A model generated the notes under the pieces. That model had not been told where the DNA came from. It was given only the letters and a program-made list of their open reading frames with translations, and ran no database searches. From Thermohalobaculum sp039180675 (GTDB lineage Bacteria > Pseudomonadota > Alphaproteobacteria > Rhodobacterales > Rhodobacteraceae), in assembly GCA_039180675.1 (NCBI GenBank), contig JBCDDC010000003.1, forward strand, positions 159,122-223,121: a stretch of 64,000 nt of DNA. Reading direction: 5' to 3'. Shown one piece after another: positions 40,216-48,530 of this stretch. A program made the translations under genes and the position numbers. Every line of letters starts with the position of its first letter. Position 1 is the stretch's first letter.

Positions 40216-42227
40216 AGCAGTGCCGTGACCCGCTCGGCCACGGCCTCGGCCGTGATGCCGAAATGGGTGTAGAGCTCGCCCGCGGGCGCGGAGGCACCGA
40301 AGCTGTCCATCCCCACGAAACCGGCTTTCTTCCAGTTGCCGTTCTCGGCCGAGAGCCAGCGGTCCCACCCCATCTGCACCGCAGCCTCGACGCCGACCCG
40401 GACCGGGCCGGGCGGCAGTACCTTGCGGCGGTAGGCGGGATCCTGCTGGGCGAAGAGCTCCATCGAGGGCATGGAGACGACGCGGGTGCCGATCGCCTGG
40501 GTCTCGAGGATGTCCTTGGCGGCCAGCGCGACCGAGACCTCGGAGCCCGTGGCGATCAGGATCGCGCGGCGCTTATGATCGGCCTCGGCCAGCACATAGG
40601 CGCCCTGGGCGGAGAGGTTCTTGTTGGTGTGTTTCTTGCGCGCGGCGGGCACGCCCTGACGGGTGAGCGAGATCACGCTCGGGCCGTTCGCGGTCAGCGC
40701 CGCCTCCCACGCCTCGGCCGTCTCGACCGTGTCGGCGGGGCGGAAGACAGTCATGTTTGGGGTGGCGCGCTGCATGGCGAGATGCTCGACCGGCTGGTGG
40801 GTCGGGCCGTCCTCGCCGAGGCCGATCGAGTCGTGGGTCATCACGTAGACGACCCGCTGGCCCATGATGGCCGAGAGGCGCATGGCGGCACGGGCGTAAT
40901 CGGTGAAGACCATGAAGGTGCCGCCATAGGGCTGCACCCCGCCATGGAGCGCCATGCCGTTCATCGCGGCCGCCATGCCATGCTCGCGGATGCCGAAATA
41001 GACGTAGCGGCCCTTGCGGTTGCCGGGCTGGAAGACGCCCATATCCGCCGTCAGCGTGTTGTTCGAGCCGGTGAGATCGGCCGAGCCGCCCATCGTCTCG
41101 GGCATCACCTTGTTGACGGCCTCCAGCACCTTCTGGCTGGAGGCGCGGGTGGCGAGTTTCGGGGCCTCTTCGACGGCGGCTTTCTTGACGGCGCGGATGG
41201 CGGAGGCGAGGCGTTTGGGGGCCTCGCCCGCCATGACGCGGGTGAACTCGGCCCGGCGGCTGTCGGAGAGTTTGGCGAAGGCCTCCTCCCACTCGGCGCG
41301 GGCCTGGGCGCCGCGTTGGCCGGTCGCCTCCCAGTCCGAGCCGATCTGGGCGGGGATGTCGAAGGGCGGGTTGGTCCAGCCATAGGCGGATTTGGCGCCC
41401 GCGATCTCGTCATCCTTGGTGATCGCGCCATGGGCGGAGTTGGTGTCCTGCTGGGTCGGCGCGCCGAGGCCGATATGGGTCTTGCAGGCGAGCATGACCG
41501 GGGCTTTCTGCTGGATGGCCCAGTCCATGGCCGCCTCGATATCCGCGGTGTCGTGGCCATCGACCGCGCGGGTGACCCAACCCGACGCCTCGAACCGGGC
41601 CCGCTGGTCGGTCCGGTCGGTGAGGTCGACGCGGCCATCGATTGAGATGCCGTTGTCGTCCCAGAGCACGATGAGATGCGAGAGCTCCTGGCGGCCGGCG
41701 AGCGTGATTGCCTCCTGGGAGACGCCCTCCATCAGGCAGCCGTCGCCGGCGATGACCCAGGTGCGGTGATTGACGATCTTGGGGCCGAAGCGGGCGCGCA
41801 GGCTCTCTTCCGCGATCGCCATGCCGACGGCGGTGGCGATGCCCTGGCCGAGCGGTCCGGTCGTGGTCTCGATCCCCGGCGCGTGGCCGAATTCCGGGTG
41901 GCCTGCGGTGGAGGCGCCGAGCTGGCGGAAGTTCTTCACCTGCTCCAGCGTCATCGCCTCGTAGCCCGTCAGGTGCAGGAGACTGTAGAGCAGCATCGAG
42001 CCGTGACCGGCGGAGAGGACGAACCGGTCGCGGTCGGGCCAGTCGGGCGCCTTCGGGTCGAAGCGAAGGTATTTATCGTAGAGCACGGTCGCGACATCGG
42101 CCATGCCCATCGGCATGCCGGAATGGCCGGAATTGGCGGCCTTGACCGCATCGAGCGCCAGCACGCGGATCGCGTTCGCCATGGCGAACCGGCGCGGGTC
42201 GGCGGATTTCATCTGCTCAAGTTCCAC
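40212..42227 (-). CDS. tkt: Transketolase
   Basis: The 671-residue thiamine-diphosphate enzyme transfers two-carbon units in the pentose phosphate pathway. It shows 'AANSGHSGMPMGMADVATVLY' near the N-terminus, the ThDP motif starting 'VIAGDGCLMEGVSQEA', and 'YGGTFMVFTDYARAAMRLSA' in the pyrimidine domain. The GTG at 42227 is chosen because AGAGGA lies ideally upstream and family N-termini begin at this point; ATG at 42212 is the alternative. The NUDIX gene follows with overlap. Confidence 0.96.
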   Translation of the reverse strand: MELEQMKSADPRRFAMANAIRVLALDAVKAANSGHSGMPMGMADVATVLYDKYLRFDPKAPDWPDRDRFVLSAGHGSMLLYSLLHLTGYEAMTLEQVKNFRQLGASTAGHPEFGHAPGIETTTGPLGQGIATAVGMAIAEESLRARFGPKIVNHRTWVIAGDGCLMEGVSQEAITLAGRQELSHLIVLWDDNGISIDGRVDLTDRTDQRARFEASGWVTRAVDGHDTADIEAAMDWAIQQKAPVMLACKTHIGLGAPTQQDTNSAHGAITKDDEIAGAKSAYGWTNPPFDIPAQIGSDWEATGQRGAQARAEWEEAFAKLSDSRRAEFTRVMAGEAPKRLASAIRAVKKAAVEEAPKLATRASSQKVLEAVNKVMPETMGGSADLTGSNNTLTADMGVFQPGNRKGRYVYFGIREHGMAAAMNGMALHGGVQPYGGTFMVFTDYARAAMRLSAIMGQRVVYVMTHDSIGLGEDGPTHQPVEHLAMQRATPNMTVFRPADTVETAEAWEAALTANGPSVISLTRQGVPAARKKHTNKNLSAQGAYVLAEADHKRRAILIATGSEVSVALAAKDILETQAIGTRVVSMPSMELFAQQDPAYRRKVLPPGPVRVGVEAAVQMGWDRWLSAENGNWKKAGFVGMDSFGASAPAGELYTHFGITAEAVAERVTALL

Positions 42228-42355
42228 GGGGTGTCCTCTGATCACGGGGAGGGGTCGGTCGGGTTGCGCCGGACAATGCGCAGAGAGACAAATCCGGTCA
42301 AGAGCCGGGGCATCACGACCACCCGTTTAGACCGGTGGGACACTCGGCGACGCGG

Positions 42356-42430
42356 TCGGGCCTGCGCGGGGTGGGTGGGGTGCGCCGCAGGGGCAGTGGA
42401 CGCGGAGGTTGCAAGGGAGCGCAGGCCCGA
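42356..42430. repeat. Structured palindromic repeat, copy C
   Basis: TCGGGCCTGCGC (42356-42367) pairs perfectly with 42419-42430. The 51-base loop opens with GGGGTGGGTGGGG (42368-42380) and closes with GGGAGCGC (42415-42422). It lies between the stop of the hydrolase gene and the start of tkt. Confidence 0.7.
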
Positions 42431-42449
42431 TCCGCCCCTCACGCAGGCA

Positions 42450-43580
42450 TCACTTGCGCGGGCGGTGCGGCTTGTCGTTGTTGTCCTTGATCCGCCAGCT
42501 GCGGCCCGTGCGCGTCTCCGTCCGGCCCGATCGGCCCTGTTGCGGCTCGCCGCGGAGCGTGGCCACCACGTCCTGAACCACTTCCTTGCGGGTGCGGTAA
42601 TACTGATGCCGGCCATGGGTCACTTCGCCGTGGGTATCGCTCACATCCCTGCAGTCGACCGTGACGATCCGGGAATCGAGAAGATCGAGATCCTCAGGCC
42701 CCTGCGCCCCCAGCCGGTCAGGATTGCTCTTGGTGCGATCGGAGACCTGAAGCGGGATGTCATCCTTGGCATGGTAGACATGGATCTGGTTGCCGAGATC
42801 GAGCAGCATTCCGAGCTTCTCGCGGTCGCTGAGCGCGTCCGAGTCCTCATCCGCCGCCATCAGAAAGACATGCTCGAAGATCCGGGGCAGCCGCCGCCCG
42901 CCATAAAGCTCGGCGAACTCCAGCACCGCGTGGCGGAGTGCCCAGTTGCCCATGGAGTGCGCGACGACATGGATCTTCCGGTCGCATTGCTTGAGGTCTT
43001 TCGGATCCGGGATGCCGCCATGGGCGTCGCGGGCGGCCAACAGCAGTTCCTGGTCCTGCCGGCGCAGTTCCATCAGGAAAGCGACCAGCTTGTGCAGCAT
43101 GCGCGCCATGGCAACGCCCGACAGCTTCGCGTCGTGGCGGTCCGAGCGGTAGTTTGAGAAGCTCGGCACGACCTCGCCGTTCGACGGCCAGCCGAAGAAG
43201 ACAACGATCGCCTCCTTGCCTTTCTCACCGTAGAGGCTCTGCAGCTGCGCGGCGCGGATCGCCGAGTTGTCGAAGTCGTTCGCAAAACCATGCAGGTAGA
43301 TGATCATATCCGTGCAGCCGTCCTTGAGCCGCTTGCGCAGCCCCTCGAACAGGTTGGCGGAGCCGACCACCTCCTTGGATTTGGTCTTGCTTTCGGGATA
43401 GATTTTGCGCGCCGTGACTTTCCAGCCCTTGTCTGCGAAGGGGTCGGCGCCCTGAACCATGGCTTCTCCGACCCTGAACATCTGCGGGCCGTCTTTGTGG
43501 AAGCGTTTGCCGAAGCCCTTGAGCTTGCCTCGACGGTTGAACCGAACATCGCGGTTCGTTGCAAAATAGATCTTGGCCAA
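42450..43580 (-). CDS. Alpha/beta hydrolase (DUF900-like esterase)
   Basis: The 376-residue protein has an alpha/beta-hydrolase core: 'DMIIYLHGFANDF' is the oxyanion-hole strand and 'IHVVAHSMGNWALRHAV' holds the nucleophile Ser. The acid and His are likely in the last third ('VYHAKDD', 'VTHGRHQYY'). The TTG at 43580 sits behind GGGAGG and opens 'LAKIYFATNRDV', the conserved beginning of this family; the ATG 24 codons upstream lacks an RBS and homology. The C-terminal 25 residues are basic. Substrate unknown. Confidence 0.82.
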   Translation of the reverse strand: MAKIYFATNRDVRFNRRGKLKGFGKRFHKDGPQMFRVGEAMVQGADPFADKGWKVTARKIYPESKTKSKEVVGSANLFEGLRKRLKDGCTDMIIYLHGFANDFDNSAIRAAQLQSLYGEKGKEAIVVFFGWPSNGEVVPSFSNYRSDRHDAKLSGVAMARMLHKLVAFLMELRRQDQELLLAARDAHGGIPDPKDLKQCDRKIHVVAHSMGNWALRHAVLEFAELYGGRRLPRIFEHVFLMAADEDSDALSDREKLGMLLDLGNQIHVYHAKDDIPLQVSDRTKSNPDRLGAQGPEDLDLLDSRIVTVDCRDVSDTHGEVTHGRHQYYRTRKEVVQDVVATLRGEPQQGRSGRTETRTGRSWRIKDNNDKPHRPRK

Positions 43581-43906
43581 ATGAGCCTCCCTGAAAAATC
43601 GACTGTCGCATTTTAGCACAGAGTTCTGCGGAAAAGCGCATCGCCAAGGCACGACAGCATCTTGGAAAACCAGGTGCGTCCGCCAGGGATGCGGTCAGTT
43701 CCGGCCCAGCGGAGCCGGGAAGCAAATGGATTTCCTGGGCGTATTTCGGTGCGCGAAATGGCAGGGAGTGTGGTTTGGGGCTTATGAACCACAATATTCT
43801 GGCCCTTTTCTGGCATACTGTGCCAAATGAGGTGATTCGGTTTTCAGCCGCCCGGAGAGAGGTGGCGCGCCGCGATCATTTACGTTGAGGTTGGACGGAG
43901 GATCCA
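43581..43906. other. Intergenic region upstream of the zapA operon
   Basis: These 326 bp between divergent genes carry no supported coding frame. A small inverted repeat TGGCA-TACTG-TGCCA (43811-43825) lies about 80 bp before the coiled-coil gene, in a locally AT-rich stretch suitable for a promoter. Confidence 0.4.
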
Positions 43907-44170
43907 ATGAGCAGAGTCGATACAGCCCTAGCCCGTCTCGAAGCCGCACTCGATGCGCTCGAGGTGGCGTTCGATCAGGAGGACCCTGCCAAAGGGGGGC
44001 ATGAACAGCGGCTTCGCGGCGAGCGCGAGGCGCTCATGAGCCGGGTGCGCGAGCTGGAGGCGAAATCCCGCGAGGATGCGCAGTTGCGGGGCGAGGCGGC
44101 GGATGCCGTGCGCGCCGCGTTGCAGGATCTCCGCGCGGTTGCGGCGCAAGGAGGTGTGGCCCATGGCTGA
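43907..44170 (+). CDS. Small coiled-coil protein (DUF4164-like)
   Basis: The 87-residue protein is almost wholly alpha-helical with heptad-like spacing ('LARLEAALDALEVAF', 'LMSRVRELEAKSRED'). A GGAGGA site precedes the ATG. It overlaps zapA by 8 bp, an arrangement common in alphaproteobacteria, where such proteins may support the divisome. The link to division comes from the neighbour, not from a motif. Confidence 0.78.
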   Translation: MSRVDTALARLEAALDALEVAFDQEDPAKGGHEQRLRGEREALMSRVRELEAKSREDAQLRGEAADAVRAALQDLRAVAAQGGVAHG

Positions 44171-44531
44171 AGTGGCGGTACGCATCGGCGGGCGGGAATA
44201 CCGGCTCGGTTGCGGTGAAGGCGAAGAAGAGGGCCTGATCAACTACGCCAAGCGGATGGATGGCATCGCCGATGCCATCCAGCGGCGGATGAGCCAGCCT
44301 GTGCCCGAAGGCAGGCTTCTGGTCATGGTCGGCATGATGCTGGCCGACGAGCTGGCCGATGCCGAGGCGCAGACCCGCTCGGCCCAGAAGGATGCCGCCA
44401 AGGCAAGAGATCTGGCCGACAGCCGCCAGGCGCCGAGCGACATGTTCAGCGAGGAAGCCGAGGAAGCGCTGACCGAGCGGATCATGGCCATCGCCGACCG
44501 GATCGAACGGCTGAGCCAGAAATTCGGCTGA
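44163..44531 (+). CDS. zapA: Cell division protein ZapA
   Basis: The 122-residue protein has the ZapA pattern: N-terminal beta hairpin ('VAVRIGGREYRLGCGEGEE') followed by a long dimerisation helix through 'MMLADELADAEAQTRSAQKDA'. It binds and cross-links FtsZ filaments at the Z-ring. The start at 44163 lies inside the end of the coiled-coil gene. A 6S-like RNA follows, a conserved arrangement in proteobacteria. Confidence 0.92.
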   Translation: MAEVAVRIGGREYRLGCGEGEEEGLINYAKRMDGIADAIQRRMSQPVPEGRLLVMVGMMLADELADAEAQTRSAQKDAAKARDLADSRQAPSDMFSEEAEEALTERIMAIADRIERLSQKFG

Positions 44532-44536
44532 CCCCG

Positions 44537-44560
44537 GCAAAGCCGTCACGAGGGCTTTGC
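44537..44560 (+). terminator. Hairpin at the end of zapA
   Basis: GCAAAGCC-GTCACGAG-GGCTTTGC forms a perfect 8-bp stem 5 bases after the zapA stop. Without a T-run it is a probable mRNA end structure or weak terminator. Confidence 0.5.
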
Positions 44561-44591
44561 ATTCCGACCAACGGGAAATATATTTGGCTGC

Positions 44592-44763
44592 GGCGGGTTC
44601 TGTCTTTCTCGTGCTGCGGACAGTTTCCTGGTGGCCTAATTTTCTTCGCGGGAGCTGGCTCTGCGTTCGCTCGTGGGCTTACGCACCTGGCACCCACCTG
44701 GTTTTCCAGGCTCGCGAGGATCTGAAACCGCCACGGTCACGACGGGCCCGCCACCTCCTTTTT
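44592..44763 (+). ncRNA. ssrS: Candidate 6S RNA
   Basis: About 160 bases directly downstream of zapA fold as a long interrupted rod. GGCGGG (44592-44597) pairs with CCCGCC (44747-44752). The next stem combines CGTG, GCG and GTTTC (44610-44627) with GAAAC, CGC and CACG (44724-44735). An internal CGCGGG-containing arm can pair with CTCGCG around 44711, leaving a central bubble. A T-rich tract ends the element. 6S RNA binds housekeeping RNA polymerase in stationary phase. The call rests on synteny with zapA and on structure, not on a covariance search. Confidence 0.6.
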
Positions 44764-44780
44764 CCGCAGGATGAGTTCCA

Positions 44781-45278
44781 TCAGGGCAGGGGCGCGAGGC
44801 TGGCTTCGATCACCTTGGCCTCCGCCGGGTCCAGTTGCGGCAGCAGGGCCCGGATCGTGTAGCCGCCATGTGTCTTGCCGTTCAGCACGAAGGTCCAGTC
44901 CGAGATCTGTTCGGCCGTAAACTCGATCGGGTCGCCATGCTTGCCTTCGAACCGGACGGGGTCGTTGGCGAGGCGGCCGCGGAACGTGCCCTCCGATCCC
45001 TGCGAGACGTTCTGCACCCAGATATGCTCGACCCCGTCATTGTCATGCGGCACGCCGACCTTGAGCGTGAAGTTGACCGCTCCGTCAGGGTTCTGTGTGC
45101 AGGGAACGTAGACGGTGGAGAAGGTCCGGCGCGCCTCGGCAATGGCCGCGTCCATGTCCGGGTCGTCGCCCTGCACTTCGACGAAACCTGAGTTATCGGC
45201 CGTCTTCTCGCCACTCAGATAAGCGTAGCCCACGATGGCGGTGATCAAGATGAACGGAAGCAGTCTGCCAATGCGCAT
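44781..45278 (-). CDS. DUF2314-like anchored protein
   Basis: The 165-residue product starts with a membrane anchor or signal ('MRIGRLLPFILITAIVGYAY') and then a domain resembling DUF2314: 'FTLKVGVPHDNDGVEHIWV' and 'FRGRLANDPVRFEGKHGD' followed by 'ISDWTFVLNGKTHGGYTIRALL'. It probably faces the periplasm. Start 45278 is chosen at the hydrophobic segment. Convergent with the 6S-like RNA and divergent from pyrC. Function unknown. Confidence 0.72.
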   Translation of the reverse strand: MRIGRLLPFILITAIVGYAYLSGEKTADNSGFVEVQGDDPDMDAAIAEARRTFSTVYVPCTQNPDGAVNFTLKVGVPHDNDGVEHIWVQNVSQGSEGTFRGRLANDPVRFEGKHGDPIEFTAEQISDWTFVLNGKTHGGYTIRALLPQLDPAEAKVIEASLAPLP

Positions 45279-45444
45279 GTCGTCTAACCCCTCATGAGAT
45301 GTGCATCTGGGATGCAAATCAGGTCACAATGGGAGCAGCCTGCCGAAAACGTGCGGCTTTGCAACTCAATCATGCGGCTCGTCTTGAAACGCGGCGGAAT
45401 TTTCTGCACGAGTGGAAGACAGCCTGCGCGAGACCAATGCCCTC

Positions 45445-46479
45445 ATGATCCAGCTTACAATTCGCAAACCCGACGACTGGCACCTGCATCTGCGTGACGG
45501 CGCGATGATGGAGGGGGTGACGGGGTGGACGGCGCGGCACATTGCGCGGGCGATCATCATGCCCAACCTCGTGCCTCCGGTGGTGACCGGCGCGCAGGCA
45601 GCCGCCTATCGCGAGCGGATCCTGGCTGTCGCGCCCGGGTTTCAGCCGCTTATGACGCTCTATCTCACCGACACCACGGACCCCGAGGATGTGGTCGCCG
45701 CCCATCAGGCCGGGATCATCAAGGCGGTGAAGCTCTACCCGGCAGGCGCCACCACGAACTCGGAGAGTGGCGTCACCAAGATCGACCGCGTGCGCCCGGT
45801 GCTGGAGCGGATGGCGGAGGCGGGCATCCCGCTCTGCATCCATGGTGAGGTGACCGATCCGGAGGTCGACATCTTCGACCGGGAGCGGGTCTTCATCGAC
45901 ACGGTGCTGGAGCCGATGCGCCAGCATTACCCGGCACTGCACATCATCCTGGAGCATGTTACGACCGCCGACGGGGTTGAGTATGTGCGCGCGACCCAGA
46001 ACGTGGCCGCGACGCTCACCACCCATCATCTGATCATCAACCGAAACCACATGCTCGCGGGCGGGATCCGGCCGCATTACTACTGCCTGCCGGTCGCCAA
46101 GCGCGAGCGCCACCGGGTGGCGCTGCGCCATGCGGCTGTCTCGGGCGACCCGCATTTCTTCTCCGGCACCGACAGCGCGCCGCATGTGGATGCGGCGAAG
46201 GAGACAGGCTGCGGCTGCGCGGGCTGTTTCACCGCGCCCAATCACCTCGCCTGCCTCGCCCATGTGTTCGAGGAGGAGGACGCGCTCGACAAGCTCGAAG
46301 GCTTCGTCTCGCTCCATGGGGCGGCCTATTACGGCATGCCGGCCAACGAGGAGACGATCACGCTGGTGCGCGAGGACGACCCCGTGACCTACCCCGACAA
46401 GATCGACACCGGCGCCGGGCCGGTCACCGTGTTCGACCCCGGCTTCCCACTCCATTGGCGGGTTGAGGAGAGCGGATGA
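45445..46479 (+). CDS. pyrC: Dihydroorotase
   Basis: The 344-residue type II (PyrC) dihydroorotase makes dihydroorotate in pyrimidine synthesis. Zinc ligands appear as 'DDWHLHLRDG', the carbamylated-lysine segment 'AVKLYPAGATTNS', 'LCIHGEV', 'IILEHVTT' and Asp in 'FFSGTDSAPH'. Start 45445 opens exactly at homology (MIQLTIRKPDDW). It overlaps pyrE by 4 bp, so the two steps of the pathway are coupled. Confidence 0.97.
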   Translation: MIQLTIRKPDDWHLHLRDGAMMEGVTGWTARHIARAIIMPNLVPPVVTGAQAAAYRERILAVAPGFQPLMTLYLTDTTDPEDVVAAHQAGIIKAVKLYPAGATTNSESGVTKIDRVRPVLERMAEAGIPLCIHGEVTDPEVDIFDRERVFIDTVLEPMRQHYPALHIILEHVTTADGVEYVRATQNVAATLTTHHLIINRNHMLAGGIRPHYYCLPVAKRERHRVALRHAAVSGDPHFFSGTDSAPHVDAAKETGCGCAGCFTAPNHLACLAHVFEEEDALDKLEGFVSLHGAAYYGMPANEETITLVREDDPVTYPDKIDTGAGPVTVFDPGFPLHWRVEESG

Positions 46480-47171
46480 TTGCCCTGACATTTCCCGACC
46501 GTGCCCTGATGGCCGAGCAGATGGCGCGGATGCTGCTCGAGATCGAGGCGGTGCATTTCCGGGCCGATGAGCCCTACAAGCTGACCTCCGGCATCGCGAG
46601 CCCGGTCTATATCGACTGCCGCAAGCTGATCTCGTTCCCGCGCATCCGCTCGACCGCCATGGATTTCGCCTGTTCGGTGCTGGCGCAGGATGCGGGCTTC
46701 GAGGCGTTCGATGCCGTCGCGGGCGGGGAGACGGCGGGCATCCCCTTCGCGGCCTGGATGGCGGAGCGCCTGGCGCTGCCGATGCAGTATGTGCGTAAAA
46801 AGCCCAAAGGGTTCGGCCGGGATGCGCGGATCGAGGGCGTGATCTCAGAAGGTCAGAGGGTGCTCCTGGTCGAGGATCTGACCACCGATGGCGGCTCGAA
46901 GGTCAATTTCGTCAACGCGATCCGCGAGGCGGGGGCCGGGTGCAGGCACACCATCGTGCTCTTCTACTACGACATCTTCCCCGAGGTGCCGGGCAAGCTG
47001 GCGGAGCAGGATATCAAGCTGCATTACCTCGCCACCTGGCGCGACGTGCTGGCGGCGGCCCGGGCGGGGCAGTACTTCGACACGCGCACCATGGACGAGG
47101 TGGAGAAGTTCCTCGACCAGCCGCTCGCCTGGTCGGCGGCCCATGGCGGGATCGCCGAAATCACCATCTGA
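46476..47171 (+). CDS. pyrE: Orotate phosphoribosyltransferase
   Basis: The 231-residue enzyme adds phosphoribose to orotate. It shows the 'LTSGIASPVYIDCRKLISFP' substrate region, 'AGGETAGIPFAAW', 'MQYVRKKPKGFG' and the PRPP loop 'VLLVEDLTTDGGSKVNF'. It starts inside the pyrC stop (ATGA). The stop codon at 47169-47171 forms the first bases of a 19-bp palindrome stem. Confidence 0.96.
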   Translation: MIALTFPDRALMAEQMARMLLEIEAVHFRADEPYKLTSGIASPVYIDCRKLISFPRIRSTAMDFACSVLAQDAGFEAFDAVAGGETAGIPFAAWMAERLALPMQYVRKKPKGFGRDARIEGVISEGQRVLLVEDLTTDGGSKVNFVNAIREAGAGCRHTIVLFYYDIFPEVPGKLAEQDIKLHYLATWRDVLAAARAGQYFDTRTMDEVEKFLDQPLAWSAAHGGIAEITI

Positions 47172-47264
47172 GCGCCGCCGGGATGCGTGCGGGTGGGTGG
47201 GCTGCCCGGGCGCCTGCCGTCCCACGCAGATCCGGCCGGGGAGCGCGCATCCCGGCGGCGCTCA
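47169..47264. repeat. Structured palindromic repeat, copy D, spanning two stop codons
   Basis: A perfect 19-bp stem (47169-47187 with 47246-47264) begins at the pyrE TGA and ends with the TCA that is the stop of the convergent MFS gene, so the stem contains both stop codons. The loop contains GGGTGGGTGGGC (47191-47202) and GGGGAGCGC (47238-47246). It probably works as a bidirectional transcript end. Confidence 0.75.
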
Positions 47265-48419
47265 GCCCTCCTCCCGCGCCATGGGGATCAGGATCAGGGC
47301 TCCGAAGATCAGCACGGCAGAGGCGATCAGTGAGGGGAGCGTGAAGCTGCCGGTCAGATCACGCAGCCAGCCGGCAAGTGCGGGGCCGATCATCTGGCCG
47401 GTTCCGAAGCTCGCGGTCATCAGCGCCATGATCGCCCGGCCGTCGCCGGAGGAGCGCTTCGCCGCCTCCTGAAAGCCGAGTGCCGTCAGCCCCATGAAGG
47501 TGCCGCCGAGCAGGATCGCGGCCGCGATCATCGCGCCCCAGCCCTCGACGATCGAGATGCCGACGCCCACGGCCTCCAGCCCCATGGCGATCTGATAGAT
47601 CCGGATGCCGCCATGGCGCCTCGCGGCCCGGCTCCAGAGCGCGACCGAGGGGATGGCCGCGAAGCCGACCAGAGCCCAGATCAGGGTCTCCGCCCCGCGG
47701 CCCGCGCCGCTCTCGCGCAGGATGGTGACGATAAATGTCGCGGTGATCACGTAGCCGAAACCGAGACAGCCATAGGCGAGCACGAGACGCCAGAGACGGG
47801 GATCCGCCGCCCCGCCCGCTGCTGCGGTTTGCCCGAGAGGCTCCGCCCGCGGGATGAGCCAGAGCGCGGTGAGAAGAGCGCCCGCGGTCAGCGCCCCGCC
47901 GATGAGCCAGATCAGGGGCCAGTCCGCATCGGCCACCACCCAGGGCTCGGAGATCAGGGCCGAGATCAGAATGCCGGTGCCGACGCCCGCGAAGTGGATG
48001 GCCGAGAGCGCACCGTGCCCGCTTTCCTGCAGCCTGCGCACAACCAGAGCGGAAGCGAAGACCAGAACGAAGGCGCTCGCCATGCCGCCCAGAAACCGCC
48101 AGAGCGACCAGAGCCAGACCGGCGCATCGAGGGCCATGACGCCGGTCGTCAAAGCGCTTATGGCGAGCGCTGCGATAAGGCCCGCCCGGGCACGGCCGGA
48201 GAGGCCGGGCAGGGCTGCGAGCAGCGCGCCCAGCAGATAGCCCGCGAAATTGGCCGAGGCGATCCAGCCCGCCTGCTGCGGGGTGAGACCCGCGCCCTCG
48301 GCCATCAGGGGCAGGACCGGTGTGTAAAGGAACCGCCCGATCCCCATGGCGCCGGCCAGCGCGATCAGCCCGCCAAAGGCCAATGCTGCGGGGGAGGGTG
48401 CTTTCGTGTCCGGCGCCAT
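47262..48419 (-). CDS. YbfB/YjiJ-family MFS transporter
   Basis: The 385-residue membrane protein has about 12 transmembrane helices and the family motif 'GIGRFLYTPVLPLMAEGAGLT' followed by 'GWIASANFAGYLLGALLA'. YbfB/YjiJ members are major-facilitator transporters with unknown substrates. It is convergent with pyrE, sharing a palindrome at the stops. No regulator gene is adjacent. Confidence 0.87.
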   Translation of the reverse strand: MAPDTKAPSPAALAFGGLIALAGAMGIGRFLYTPVLPLMAEGAGLTPQQAGWIASANFAGYLLGALLAALPGLSGRARAGLIAALAISALTTGVMALDAPVWLWSLWRFLGGMASAFVLVFASALVVRRLQESGHGALSAIHFAGVGTGILISALISEPWVVADADWPLIWLIGGALTAGALLTALWLIPRAEPLGQTAAAGGAADPRLWRLVLAYGCLGFGYVITATFIVTILRESGAGRGAETLIWALVGFAAIPSVALWSRAARRHGGIRIYQIAMGLEAVGVGISIVEGWGAMIAAAILLGGTFMGLTALGFQEAAKRSSGDGRAIMALMTASFGTGQMIGPALAGWLRDLTGSFTLPSLIASAVLIFGALILIPMAREEG

Positions 48420-48530
48420 CTCTCGGGCGTCTCATTGCATTAGGTGGAATGCAACCCCATATCTGGCCCATGCGGGCGCTGTCTGACGGGCCCGCAGGAC
48501 AACTTTTGCCGCTTTGAGAAAGGGCAGATA

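Noticed and set aside
41676..43157. 493-residue plus-strand open frame spanning tkt and the hydrolase
   Set aside because: It crosses an intergenic palindrome and two well-supported minus-strand genes.
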